DNA of 64,000 nt from JAEYZS01 sp964469265. GTDB taxonomy: Bacteria > Bdellovibrionota > Bdellovibrionia > Bdellovibrionales > JAEYZS01. The notes beneath the pieces are model-generated. The model saw nothing but the letters and a program-made list of their open reading frames with translations. It did no database searches and was not told the DNA's origin. Numbering within the stretch: the first letter of the stretch is position 1; every line of letters starts with the position of its first letter. A program made the position numbers and the translations under genes. Location of the stretch: positions 30,772 through 94,771 of the forward strand of contig CAYXYF010000005.1 in NCBI GenBank assembly GCA_964469265.1, read 5' to 3'. Below are positions 7,843-16,268 of the stretch, in pieces.

Positions 7843-8964
7843 TTATATTGAATCCCAACCACCAAGCCAAAAAGGAATGGGGAATATTTTTTCAAGTTGT
7901 TCAGCAGCCTTCGGATCAAAACCTTTAACCTCTGAGAATCTGCGCGGCCCAAATATTAATGGGATGATATCAACGGGGCTATCGGATTTGAGATACTGTT
8001 CTGTTGTGCCGATTCGATATTCATCGCCTTCTTTTTCTAGCACTAAGTTTGTCATTCCAAGATCTCCACGGGCATGGCGATGGATTTTCTTAAAGAATGC
8101 GTCTTCATTGAGAAGCTTAATCATCCCAAGAAAGCCTTCATTCTTTTGTGCTCCTCGCTCAACAGACTTCTCAATAAGGTTTGAAGCGTGGGCTGGTGCA
8201 ATAATAGTAATGGGTTTGTTTTGATCTTGTTGAATATACTTTAGGAGCTCAAGGATCTTAGAAACTCCTCCGCCCCATTCATGGATATAGCCGCCAAGGT
8301 CCGCTCCTTTGCCCTCAACACAGTAGGCACCCAAGGAACCGTCGGGATTCCAAAGACTGTAGACATTAGAGTTTGGAATATTTAAGTACTTTTTGACCTC
8401 ATCGGGATTTCTAAAGGTTGATACTGTATGTTTACTCATGAGCTTATGAAGAGCCATTGGGTCAATGTGGGGCGATTTTAAAATTTTACATTGGGGATCA
8501 AGGGAGACCTTAAACGTCTCATCAATCAGTAAGCTAATCTCATAGCCTGCAAGTGCAAATCCTATTTTTTGGTAGAAGTCATAGAGGTTCGTCCAAAGAA
8601 TTGCGATATCGCAGTCCTGTTTTTTCGCAAGATCAAGGCAATCATTAAGGACCGTGCGAGAGAGACCCTTATTGCGGTATCCTTCATGAGTGACTACGCT
8701 TCCGATGGCGCCAACCTTCAGAATCGCAATGGGAGTTTTTACTATGTGCGGTTTTAGTGCCGCATGTGAAAGAACGGTTTCTCCTTCGGTAATAACCCTC
8801 AGGTTATGAATGTTCTCTTTGCTTAAAGCAGTCGGGTATTCTGTTGCAATGGACCAATTGCTTTTAGGTCTTAGAGAGTGATCTAAGAACTGAACGACAC
8901 TTGGGTACTCGTCAGCCGTCGGTGCATGGGCGCTTGGGGGGCTATTTTGTTGTAGTTTATCCAT
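7843..8964 (-). CDS. GNAT-family N-acetyltransferase
   Basis: 373 residues. The acetyl-CoA-binding motif A of GNAT enzymes is clear at about residues 90-110: VVTHEGYRNKGLSRTVL, with the RxxGLS pyrophosphate loop, followed by ILWTNLYDFYQKIGF, a typical motif B region. The extra 200 C-terminal residues make it longer than a plain GNAT and resemble the enlarged two-lobed enzymes of the Eis type, though the match is only in layout. The substrate is unknown. It is transcribed with the downstream lipoprotein gene (2-base gap). The divergent ferredoxin promoter lies about 70 bases beyond its start. Confidence 0.8.
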   Translation of the reverse strand: MDKLQQNSPPSAHAPTADEYPSVVQFLDHSLRPKSNWSIATEYPTALSKENIHNLRVITEGETVLSHAALKPHIVKTPIAILKVGAIGSVVTHEGYRNKGLSRTVLNDCLDLAKKQDCDIAILWTNLYDFYQKIGFALAGYEISLLIDETFKVSLDPQCKILKSPHIDPMALHKLMSKHTVSTFRNPDEVKKYLNIPNSNVYSLWNPDGSLGAYCVEGKGADLGGYIHEWGGGVSKILELLKYIQQDQNKPITIIAPAHASNLIEKSVERGAQKNEGFLGMIKLLNEDAFFKKIHRHARGDLGMTNLVLEKEGDEYRIGTTEQYLKSDSPVDIIPLIFGPRRFSEVKGFDPKAAEQLEKIFPIPFWLGGWDSI

Positions 8965-9031
8965 AGGTTAAGTATAGCAAAGAACCTAATTGCATAATCT
9001 ACTTAGCAGATGAATTTAGACTATAGCCTGT

Positions 9032-9060
9032 TTGACAGCCCTAAACGAAAGTCCTATAAA
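9032..9060 (+). promoter_or_regulatory. near-consensus sigma-70 promoter of the ferredoxin-nth operon
   Basis: TTGACA (9032-9037), exactly 17 bases, then TATAAA (9055-9060): eleven of twelve consensus bases. It lies inside the longer open frame (ATG at 9010), which argues that translation really begins at the ATG at 9070. The predicted transcript start is about 9067, so the mRNA would have almost no leader. Confidence 0.75.
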
Positions 9061-9069
9061 TATGGCCTT

Positions 9070-9309
9070 ATGGCCGATAAATCAGACAAATGGGAAGAAA
9101 ACAAACCAGGCAAATTCTATGTCGATCAATCCTGTATTTCTTGTGATGCTTGTGTTTGTGCTGCACCCGATAACTTTACAATGAACGATGAAGACGGCCA
9201 TGCCTACGTCATTAAACAGCCGTCGACGCCTGAAGAAGAAGAAGCTTGCAAAGAGGCAATGGAAGGCTGTCCTGTAGAAGCTATTGGTAACGACGGCGAC
9301 AAAGAGTAA
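9070..9309 (+). CDS. single-cluster 4Fe-4S ferredoxin
   Basis: 79 residues from the ATG at 9070, the usual size. Small acidic electron carrier in the cytosol. The cluster ligands are CISCDAC (Cys22, 25, 28) and the Cys of GCPVEAI (Cys67); Cys30 and Cys60 are extra and could form a disulphide. The frame extends to an ATG at 9010, but a near-perfect promoter lies inside that extension. There is no ribosome binding site before 9070, which fits a leaderless mRNA. The stop overlaps the nth start (TAATG), so the two proteins are translationally coupled. Confidence 0.9.
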   Translation: MADKSDKWEENKPGKFYVDQSCISCDACVCAAPDNFTMNDEDGHAYVIKQPSTPEEEEACKEAMEGCPVEAIGNDGDKE

Positions 9310-9962
9310 TGCCTAGGTCTTTTAAAGAAACAATTCCTGAAAAAAAACTTCGCGCAAAAAAAATCGTCAATCTTTTAAAGAAGCATTATCCAGATGCTCA
9401 TTGCGCCCTTGATCACAAAAACGCATTTCAACTTTTGATTGCCACCATCTTGTCGGCTCAATGTACAGATCAGCGAGTAAACCTTGTCACCCCAGCTTTA
9501 TTTAAGAGGTTTCCAAAACCTCAGAGTTATATTGGTGCAGACGTCGAAGAGATCGAAAATCTTGTTCGCACGACAGGATTTTACAAAAATAAAGCAAGAA
9601 ACATCAAGGCCTGCGCAGAGCAGCTGGTAGAGCTGCACAAAGGAAAAGTTCCGCAAACAATGGAAGAGCTTTATGCTCTTCCAGGTGTAGGGCGCAAAAC
9701 CGCGAACGTTGTTTTGGGAAATATTTTTGACGTGCCTTCAATGGTTGTCGATACCCACGTGACCCGAGTTTCGAATCGTTTAGGTTTTGTTAAAGGTACT
9801 AATGCGGTGAAACTTGAAATGGACTTGCAAAAAATTATTCCAGAAAAAGATTGGACGATGTATTCCCATTACATCATTACCCATGGTCGTACGATATGTA
9901 AGGCGCGCAAGCCAGATTGTAAGAACTGTTTTTTAAACTATTTGTGTCCGCAATTGATTTAA
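9309..9962 (+). CDS. nth: endonuclease III (DNA glycosylase/AP lyase)
   Basis: 217 residues, the normal length. Removes oxidised pyrimidines from DNA and nicks the abasic site. The helix-hairpin-helix LPGVGRKTANVV contains the catalytic Lys130; VDTHV holds the catalytic Asp148; Cys197, 204, 207 and 213 form the C-x6-C-x2-C-x5-C 4Fe-4S site. The start codon overlaps the ferredoxin stop by one base. Coupling a ferredoxin to an Fe-S repair enzyme may be only promoter sharing, or may serve cluster redox state (inference). Confidence 0.96.
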   Translation: MPRSFKETIPEKKLRAKKIVNLLKKHYPDAHCALDHKNAFQLLIATILSAQCTDQRVNLVTPALFKRFPKPQSYIGADVEEIENLVRTTGFYKNKARNIKACAEQLVELHKGKVPQTMEELYALPGVGRKTANVVLGNIFDVPSMVVDTHVTRVSNRLGFVKGTNAVKLEMDLQKIIPEKDWTMYSHYIITHGRTICKARKPDCKNCFLNYLCPQLI

Positions 9963-10007
9963 TTATTTCTACGTCTTTTAAACAGATCCAAAAACCAATT
10001 TGATTTC

Positions 10008-11003
10008 TCAGTTTTTCTCTGCAAGTTGCCGGGGTCGGTCCTGCAGCTGGTAATTGATGAAAACCTTCAGACCTTTTTCCATTTTTCCGAAGTAAACAGG
10101 AGCGAGCTGTGAGTTTGTTGTGGGGAGTTCAACAGTGAGAGTAGGTATACCCTTATGCTTGCCAGCGTAGTTGCCAAGGCTTCCAGGGAATGTACCCCAA
10201 GGATAAAATGTTAAGCCCGTTGCAGACTTATCTAACTGTTGTTTTAAAAGGTCACAGGATTCAATGTAGCTTCTTGTAAACTTCATTGCGGCAGCCCCAC
10301 TTGTTCCGTGGGAAGGGCCGTCAAAATCCAAGTGATTAAGAGGCGAGTGAACGCTTAAAATCTTTGCGGGTTTAAATTCATCAATGAGCCACTTTTGAAA
10401 AATAATTTCAGGCTCTGAGGCGGCTCGGTCCCCTGGATAATAACGTCTCTGCGATCCGTATCTTTCTTTCCAGAGCTTAAGTGCCTTCTCATCCCATTCT
10501 GGCGTATCAAAATTCCGATTCAAATCGACCTTGTTGTAATTGGTTCGGGTCCCATTGCGATATCTTAAAAAGCCATCGGGGTTTACGATAGGAGCTACCA
10601 CAATAAATGCATCTTTGCAGAGTTCTGGGCGAGCTTTGAGCCACTCGACAAGACGGAATCCAAAATAAACTGGGGTGACTTCATCACCATGGACCGCAGA
10701 AAGAATTAAAGACGAATTGTCACTTTTAGGATCACCACACGTCCAGTAGACGAGCGGTAAGCCATTTACGCTTCGGCCGTTGTGTGACCAGCCAGAGCTA
10801 GTGAATAAACTCAAGTCCCACGACCACTTCTTACTAGTGATACGACTGCGTAATTGATTTATGAGGTCCTCTATTGTAGCCTCAGGTGCCTTAGAGATCT
10901 TCGATGGGGTTACTTTGTTTTGCTCAGCGTAAACTTTGCCATCGTTTTTGTTCGCATTTATCAATGTAATTGTTAAGATTGTAACCAAAATTAGAAACTT
11001 CAT
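10008..11003 (-). CDS. exported M14-family zinc carboxypeptidase (MpaA-like)
   Basis: 331 residues from the ATG at 11003, where a signal peptide starts (KFLILVTILTITLINA). The metallopeptidase core is intact: HGDE supplies the first two zinc ligands, NPDGFLRYRNGTRTNYNKVD and LNRNF are the M14 substrate-binding region, SVHSPLN gives the third ligand, and LTVELPT holds the catalytic Glu. MpaA relatives cleave the D-Glu to diaminopimelate bond of cell-wall peptides. A signal peptide means this one works in the periplasm or outside, so it could recycle its own wall or digest a prey wall (inference). Divergent from the DoxX-thi cluster, with overlapping control regions. Confidence 0.85.
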   Translation of the reverse strand: MKFLILVTILTITLINANKNDGKVYAEQNKVTPSKISKAPEATIEDLINQLRSRITSKKWSWDLSLFTSSGWSHNGRSVNGLPLVYWTCGDPKSDNSSLILSAVHGDEVTPVYFGFRLVEWLKARPELCKDAFIVVAPIVNPDGFLRYRNGTRTNYNKVDLNRNFDTPEWDEKALKLWKERYGSQRRYYPGDRAASEPEIIFQKWLIDEFKPAKILSVHSPLNHLDFDGPSHGTSGAAAMKFTRSYIESCDLLKQQLDKSATGLTFYPWGTFPGSLGNYAGKHKGIPTLTVELPTTNSQLAPVYFGKMEKGLKVFINYQLQDRPRQLAEKN

Positions 11004-11054
11004 AGATACATCTAAATTTGACATTCAGATGAATAACTTGCAAGGAATATAACA

Positions 11055-11537
11055 ATGTTAGCCGCCTTTTTTGAGAGCATAAAATATGTTGGGCATCTGT
11101 ATCCTGTTGCTTTTTTAAGAATTTATGTGGGTTATCATTGGCTGAATCAAGCACTAAGCGACTATCAAACTGGACTTTTTACCTCACAAATCTACATCCA
11201 GCAGGTCGCATCTTCTGATTACGTTTATAGTTTTCCTGCTTGGTACAAAGGACTCTTTGATGCGATTGCGCTTCCGTATTGGTCCATCACAAGTCATGTC
11301 ATTTTAGGAATGAGTTTCCTAGTGGGCCTTTCATTTGTATTAGGATTTATGATACGGCCACTCGGAATAATTGGAATTTTAATCTCATTTCACCACATCG
11401 TATTTAGTATGGGTTATCATAATCTGCTTCACTCTACTTTTGTGGCATTGTTTGTTACAATGGTAGCTATCGGAGCTGGCCGCTGTGTTGGTTTTGACTA
11501 TTACTTCTACAAAAGAAATCGCGGCCTTTGGTGGTAA
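11055..11537 (+). CDS. DoxX-like four-helix membrane protein
   Basis: 160 residues with four predicted membrane helices (about 15-32, 70-95, 97-115 and 120-140). The N-terminal FLRIYVGYHWLNQAL and the HHIVFSMGYHNLLHS region fit the DoxX/TQO small-subunit superfamily, whose members act in quinone or sulphur redox chemistry; many are uncharacterised. AAGGA at 11042-11046 is a good ribosome binding site for the ATG at 11055. One base separates its stop from the next start, so it leads the thiamine-transporter operon. What it contributes there is unknown. Confidence 0.7.
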   Translation: MLAAFFESIKYVGHLYPVAFLRIYVGYHWLNQALSDYQTGLFTSQIYIQQVASSDYVYSFPAWYKGLFDAIALPYWSITSHVILGMSFLVGLSFVLGFMIRPLGIIGILISFHHIVFSMGYHNLLHSTFVALFVTMVAIGAGRCVGFDYYFYKRNRGLWW

Positions 11538-11538
11538 T

Positions 11539-12555
11539 ATGCGAAAGTATTTAGCGATTATAGGAATACCGACGGTTCTTATTTCGCTTTCAATATATAT
11601 CTACTACGAATCATCTGAAAACGGTCCTGACAACCTGACTGTTTACACGTACTCAAGCTTCTCAAGTAGTTGGGGGCCCGCCCACGAGTTAAGACGAGAA
11701 TTTAAAAAGTGGTCTGGTTTTAGTGTAGAGTTTGTTGATGCTGGAGAAGCTGGCGTCATTATGCAGAGACTAAGCTTAGAGCAAGATAAACCAAAAGCCG
11801 ATATAGTCCTCGGTCTTGATCAATTTCAAATCAACGATCCAGGAGTCAGAAGTTTTTTCAACCCTTTACCCGATTACGAGTTCGATAAAAATCCGAAGAT
11901 CTCTGACGATAAAATTAGAGACTCCCACTTCATTGCTTACAACTGGGCACCAATGGCTTTTGTCTATCGCCATGCCGAGATCGAAAATCCACCACGTGAA
12001 CTCGACGATTTTACTAAAGAAGAAAGAACACGGAAAATTATCTTGCTTGATCCTAGAACCAGCAGTCCAGGTTTTATTTTTTTTAGTTGGTTACTCCAAG
12101 AAAGAGGAGAGAAGGGCGCTAAAGATTTTTTATCACAAATACGCAGAAATGTTTACACCGTGGCGCCTTCTTGGAGTGCGGGATACGGGATGTTTAAAAA
12201 AAAGCAATCCTCATATATTTTCTCTTACGTAACATCTCCCATATTTCATTGGGTTGAAGAAGGCGATCCAGACTACCGAGCGCTAAAGTTAAAAGACCCA
12301 ATGCCCTATCACATCGAATATGTCGGCGTTGTTGCTTCTTCTGGAAAAAAATCTCAAGGACAGCGCTTTATCGAATTTCTTTTAACTCCGCCCGCGCAAG
12401 AAATTATAATGAATAAAAACTATATGCTTCCCGTGGTGAGCGGTGTCGCAGAGAATACTCCTTTTGAGAATGTGGACGATATTGAGTTGATAGATTTAGA
12501 TACAACCATTCCAGTCCAGAGCGTGCTTGACGTGTGGAAAGCCCTCACATGGTAA
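11539..12555 (+). CDS. thiB: thiamine ABC transporter, substrate-binding protein
   Basis: About 338 residues from the ATG at 11539, one base after the DoxX stop. An N-terminal hydrophobic anchor (YLAIIGIPTVLISLSIYIYY) replaces a clean cleavable signal, so it may stay tethered to the inner membrane. The ThiB/TbpA signature is strong: LTVYTYSSFSSSWGPA, ADIVLGLDQ, LDPRTSSPG, SWSAGYGMF and SYVTSP. It would capture thiamine or its phosphates in the periplasm for the ThiP/ThiQ pair. No TPP riboswitch is visible upstream, which is unusual for thiamine genes. Its 3' end overlaps the permease start. Confidence 0.85.
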   Translation: MRKYLAIIGIPTVLISLSIYIYYESSENGPDNLTVYTYSSFSSSWGPAHELRREFKKWSGFSVEFVDAGEAGVIMQRLSLEQDKPKADIVLGLDQFQINDPGVRSFFNPLPDYEFDKNPKISDDKIRDSHFIAYNWAPMAFVYRHAEIENPPRELDDFTKEERTRKIILLDPRTSSPGFIFFSWLLQERGEKGAKDFLSQIRRNVYTVAPSWSAGYGMFKKKQSSYIFSYVTSPIFHWVEEGDPDYRALKLKDPMPYHIEYVGVVASSGKKSQGQRFIEFLLTPPAQEIIMNKNYMLPVVSGVAENTPFENVDDIELIDLDTTIPVQSVLDVWKALTW

Positions 12556-13985
12556 GAGGGGTATTTCTTTTTCTTATATTCTCTTTAATGCTCTCCCCAT
12601 ATCTTTTTTTAATCGATGAACTGCGAGCAATCTCTTTAAATTTGAGTGAAGTATGGCCTGCATTTCTAAATACGTTTATTCAGTCTGCCCTTAGTGCAAT
12701 GTTTGCAATACTGGCGGGCTTTGCCGCGGGAATTAGCCTTTGTGTGATTTCCTCTCGTGTTTTAAAAAAATCGCAGAGTTTTATGGATATGTACTGTTTG
12801 ATTCCCTCCTTTATCCCAGCACTGTTTTTTGTAACTGCGGCCTTGCAAATCCTGAGGCCATTTCCCTTTGGGTTAGTTGGGATAATTATAATTCATACGC
12901 TAATGTATGTAGGAATCGTAGCGCTGTTTTTTAAATCCATCATCCAGTCGAAGTTTATATCTATAACCGAGCAAGCTTACGTTGAGGGTGCATCCCAAAG
13001 ACAGTTAGCTTGGGCGCTGTTTAAGAGTATGAAGTTTGAAGTTTCAGTGATTTTTTTATTTGTTTTTGTTCAGTGTTTTACGAGCTTTTCTGTACCGCTA
13101 CTGGTAGGGCATCAAACACTAACCCTTGAAACCTTAATCTACGAAAAAGTCCGAACGCTGGGTGAAGTTTCCGATGCAATATTTATTAGCCTTATTGAAT
13201 CCATTTGCGTGATTGCAATTCTTCTTATTTATCGTTCTCCAAGCACAGAATTTGGACAAAAGAAGGAGGGCATTCAGGTCTTTAGGTCGATTTGGCCGAT
13301 AGCATTTATTCTTCTTCCTGTCGGTTTGTTTGTTATGGGTGCGCTCTATGGTTCCGCTCAAGGAATCACACAATTAACTCAGTTTCCTGGAGGCATCGCG
13401 AGCCTAATGCCTTTAATCATTAAAAGTATTGCCGTCTCCGTGTTTACTGGAACTTTTCTGATCTTGCTTTTACTGATTTGCACTTACCTTGCGGGAGCGC
13501 GAATACTTCATAAATTTTTAATGGGATATATTCCCTTAAGCACAGTATTGGTAGCACTAGCCTTTGGAATTTCGAGTGCAACAGAAACTTTTCCGCAAGA
13601 ACTTAAGGTTGTTTTGGCCTTATCTATTTTATTTCTTCCAGTTTTATACCGATTTGAATTTGGAGCACGCATCCATCAATTGAGATCACAAATAGAGTCT
13701 GCAACACTGATGGGAGCAAACGATTTTTTGGTTTTTAAAAAAATACTGCTCCCTCAAATGTACCCGACAATTTTATTTTTGGCAGGGCTTGGAGCATTCT
13801 GGGCGATAGGGGACTTTGCCATCTCTCAAGTCATTTTTGGAAAAGAGGCAACGCTTGCCCTTTTTATTCAAAACCTCGTGGGCGCCTACCGCGTTGAACT
13901 GGCAAATCTTTTGGTTATTTTGTTATTACTTATTGGCTCAGCTGTGTTTCTATTATTTAAAGAGTTAAACCATGTCTTTGATTAA
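12549..13985 (+). CDS. thiP: thiamine ABC transporter, two-lobe permease
   Basis: About 478 residues from the ATG at 12549, which overlaps the thiB stop; an ATG five codons earlier is also in frame. Around twelve membrane helices form two permease lobes. Each lobe carries an EAA-type loop for docking the ATPase: EQAYVEGASQRQLAW (about residues 145-160) and ESATLMGANDFLVFKK (about 385-400). Fused two-lobe permeases are known for ThiP and for iron transporters of the Sfu/Fbp type; ThiB upstream decides in favour of thiamine. The 3' end overlaps the ATPase by 14 bases. Confidence 0.85.
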   Translation: MVRGVFLFLIFSLMLSPYLFLIDELRAISLNLSEVWPAFLNTFIQSALSAMFAILAGFAAGISLCVISSRVLKKSQSFMDMYCLIPSFIPALFFVTAALQILRPFPFGLVGIIIIHTLMYVGIVALFFKSIIQSKFISITEQAYVEGASQRQLAWALFKSMKFEVSVIFLFVFVQCFTSFSVPLLVGHQTLTLETLIYEKVRTLGEVSDAIFISLIESICVIAILLIYRSPSTEFGQKKEGIQVFRSIWPIAFILLPVGLFVMGALYGSAQGITQLTQFPGGIASLMPLIIKSIAVSVFTGTFLILLLLICTYLAGARILHKFLMGYIPLSTVLVALAFGISSATETFPQELKVVLALSILFLPVLYRFEFGARIHQLRSQIESATLMGANDFLVFKKILLPQMYPTILFLAGLGAFWAIGDFAISQVIFGKEATLALFIQNLVGAYRVELANLLVILLLLIGSAVFLLFKELNHVFD

Positions 13986-14625
13986 GAATATTGATATTAC
14001 CATTCAAGATTTTTCACTCAAGATTGAATCCTTAGAGATTCCTGATCATGGCATTACCGTAATTCAAGGTCCATCAGGCTCAGGCAAGACCACATTTCTA
14101 AGGGTATTGATGGGACTTATCCCCGCAAACTTTGAATGGAGTTTTAAAGGTGAGAACTTAGCAAAACTTGCACCTTCGGAAAGACGCTTAGGTGTTGTAT
14201 TTCAAGGAGCGGATTTGTTTCCGCATATGAGTGTGAAAGAGAATATTTTGTTTCATGCACGCGCTCGGAAAATCCCCAAGACGGACTATACTCAGAGCCT
14301 AGAGAGACTGCTTAACATTGCAAAGCTTCAGGGTAAGGCTCAGCAAAATGTATCAACTCTTTCGGGGGGGGAAATGCAGAGGGTCGCTCTCCTACGAGCA
14401 CTTAGTGGAAAGCCTAGGATATTGTTATTAGATGAACCCTTCTCGGCTTTGGACCCAGAGTTAAAGAGTGAAATCAAAGACTTCGTGAAAAAAATCGTTC
14501 AAAAGGAGCAAATCCCTTGTCTAATGGTCAGTCACGATCAAAAAGATGCTGAAGATTTGGCAGACTTTGTTATCCTCTTTAAGGACGGAAGAGTGACTAA
14601 TACAACAAAGAGGAAAAAAATATGA
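13972..14625 (+). CDS. thiQ: thiamine ABC transporter, ATP-binding protein
   Basis: 217 residues, the short length typical of ThiQ. Walker A is GPSGSGKTT, the signature motif is LSGGEMQR, Walker B is ILLLDEPFSALD, and the switch His is in MVSHD. The Q-loop is VVFQGADLFPH. Drives transport through ThiP from the cytoplasmic face. It overlaps thiP by 14 bases and the following barrel gene by four (ATGA), so all the genes from 11055 to 15125 are probably one transcript. Confidence 0.88.
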   Translation: MSLIKNIDITIQDFSLKIESLEIPDHGITVIQGPSGSGKTTFLRVLMGLIPANFEWSFKGENLAKLAPSERRLGVVFQGADLFPHMSVKENILFHARARKIPKTDYTQSLERLLNIAKLQGKAQQNVSTLSGGEMQRVALLRALSGKPRILLLDEPFSALDPELKSEIKDFVKKIVQKEQIPCLMVSHDQKDAEDLADFVILFKDGRVTNTTKRKKI

Positions 14626-15125
14626 TCAAAAATATTTTAATAACAGCAGCTCTGTTCTTCGGGGTGAATGCTCATGCGGGAATGATTTTTAATCCTTCGG
14701 TTTTTTATTTCCACAACGCTGAAGAGCAAGGCACTTCAAAAGCGGAATCAACAACTCAGGTGCTTAATTTTAAGTTAGGTTACGGTGCAGCCTCGGGTCT
14801 TTATTTAGGTGCTACCTATGATATGGAAAACCGCGATTATGGATCTTCAGATAGTGACCGTAAATCTTTAGGAGCGTCCATCGGATACTTAACTGGCGGC
14901 TGGCAGTTCCTAGGAACCTATTTTGTCACATCCGATTTGGAAAAAATGGAAGGCTCAGGGTACGCGGTGGAAATCGGATATGTATTTAAGGTGGGTAGCA
15001 TTGGTATCGGTCCATTGCTCAGCTATAGACACTGGGAATATGATAAAAACGACGGTGTTTCAATGGCAGAAAAGTTCACGCAGACAAATATCTATCCGTC
15101 TGTTCAGTTTCAATTCACATTCTAA
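14622..15125 (+). CDS. small outer-membrane beta-barrel protein
   Basis: 167 residues. A signal peptide ends at NAHA, then alternating aromatic and polar strands with Gly-rich turns, ending in the aromatic residue Phe (QFQFTF), the usual mark of an outer-membrane barrel handled by the Bam machinery. About eight strands fit the length. It is translationally coupled to thiQ (ATGA overlap), which suggests it helps thiamine or its phosphates across the outer membrane, but that is inference from position. A strong terminator follows. Confidence 0.7.
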   Translation: MIKNILITAALFFGVNAHAGMIFNPSVFYFHNAEEQGTSKAESTTQVLNFKLGYGAASGLYLGATYDMENRDYGSSDSDRKSLGASIGYLTGGWQFLGTYFVTSDLEKMEGSGYAVEIGYVFKVGSIGIGPLLSYRHWEYDKNDGVSMAEKFTQTNIYPSVQFQFTF

Positions 15126-15148
15126 AAATTGAATTATTAAATTCAAAT

Positions 15149-15181
15149 AAAAAAGGGGCTGCGATTTAAAGCCCCTTTTTT
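15149..15181. terminator. bidirectional intrinsic terminator
   Basis: Stem AAAAAAGGGGCT (15149-15160)/AGCCCCTTTTTT (15170-15181), 12 bp with a 9-base loop. T-runs on both strands, so it can end both the thi operon and the convergent adenosine deaminase gene. Confidence 0.9.
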
Positions 15182-15184
15182 ATT

Positions 15185-16180
15185 TTATTGATCCCAAAAC
15201 TTGGACTTCATTTCGTTGGGAATAAAACACGCCTCATAAGCCATTTGGTTGCAACGATTGAACTCTTCAAGGGTAAAGCCATGAAGGTCTTTTAAAACCT
15301 CATAATCATCAAGGATTGTCGTTCCAAAAATTCCTGGATCGTCAGAGTTAATTGTCACCTTCACTCCAGCTTCCATGAGTTGTCTAAATGGGTGCGCTTT
15401 AAGACTTGGAAGTGCATTTGTCAGATAATTGCTAATTGGGCATAGCTCTAGGGTCACACCTTTGGATTTTACATAATCGATCATCTCTTGACTCTTATAG
15501 ATTTGAACTCCATGGCCAATTCTTTCTGCATACAAATACTCAATGGCATCTTTAACAAAGAATTCTCCTCCAGGAACTTCACCAGAATGAACGGTAATAC
15601 GAAGGCCAGCTTCTTTTGCTTTTTCAAAAAGTGGTGCAAACGGTTTACAATCAAATCCTTCTTCGTTATCTGCAAGGTCAATTGCAAGAAAAGAATCTTT
15701 ATTTTCAATGATAAAATCCGCAGACTTTGCAGCCTCAGCAACAGTTTGAATCCGTCCTAAAATGCCCACCATTCCCACGGCCATGGGAAATGTTTTTTGT
15801 GCTCGCTCCACGCCCTTAATGATGCTTCGGTGAATTTTTTCAAAAGTCATTTTAGGGTGGTTCAGTGCCGCAAAGCTGGGAGAGTAACGAAGCTCTAAAA
15901 GAACAATGCCTTCATTGAATGCGTCTTCGCAGGCTTCATAGCCAAGACGTTCCCATACTTCCTCTGAATCTAAAACAGATTGGGTTGTAAAGAATTTATC
16001 TAAAACGGATTTTAGATCTTTCATGGGCGAATGCACGACTAAGGAGTCATGAAGCTTTTTATAGTTGTTATAGGGAAGATCAAGGCCCTTATTTTTTGTT
16101 AACTCTATTAGCGTGGAAAAACGCACAGCGCCTTCAAGGTGTCTGTGAAGTTCAACTTTAGGTATATTTCTTAGATTCAT
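15185..16180 (-). CDS. add: adenosine deaminase
   Basis: 331 residues from the ATG at 16180, which has AAGG upstream. The frame remains open to 16402, but those extra residues are antisense to the transketolase gene and are not family-like. Deaminates adenosine (or a related purine) to inosine for salvage. The zinc site and catalytic residues are present: ELHRHLEGA, VHSGE, IGHGV, CPISNYLTNA and NSDDPGIF. Related adenine deaminases share these motifs, so the exact purine is not fully fixed. Divergent from split transketolase, which would use the ribose side of the same salvage flow (inference). Confidence 0.88.
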   Translation of the reverse strand: MNLRNIPKVELHRHLEGAVRFSTLIELTKNKGLDLPYNNYKKLHDSLVVHSPMKDLKSVLDKFFTTQSVLDSEEVWERLGYEACEDAFNEGIVLLELRYSPSFAALNHPKMTFEKIHRSIIKGVERAQKTFPMAVGMVGILGRIQTVAEAAKSADFIIENKDSFLAIDLADNEEGFDCKPFAPLFEKAKEAGLRITVHSGEVPGGEFFVKDAIEYLYAERIGHGVQIYKSQEMIDYVKSKGVTLELCPISNYLTNALPSLKAHPFRQLMEAGVKVTINSDDPGIFGTTILDDYEVLKDLHGFTLEEFNRCNQMAYEACFIPNEMKSKFWDQ

Positions 16181-16268
16181 TTTCTGCCCTTCGTTATTCT
16201 TAGCAGTATCCTTGAAAAACTCTCGAAAGTCTTGACCAAGAGTAGCAAAAATCGGACAACATAAAGCT

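Noticed and set aside
11003..11539. TPP riboswitch controlling the thi genes
   Set aside because: The gap upstream of the operon is too short, and no CUGAGA-like or ACCUGA-like thi-box pair was seen.
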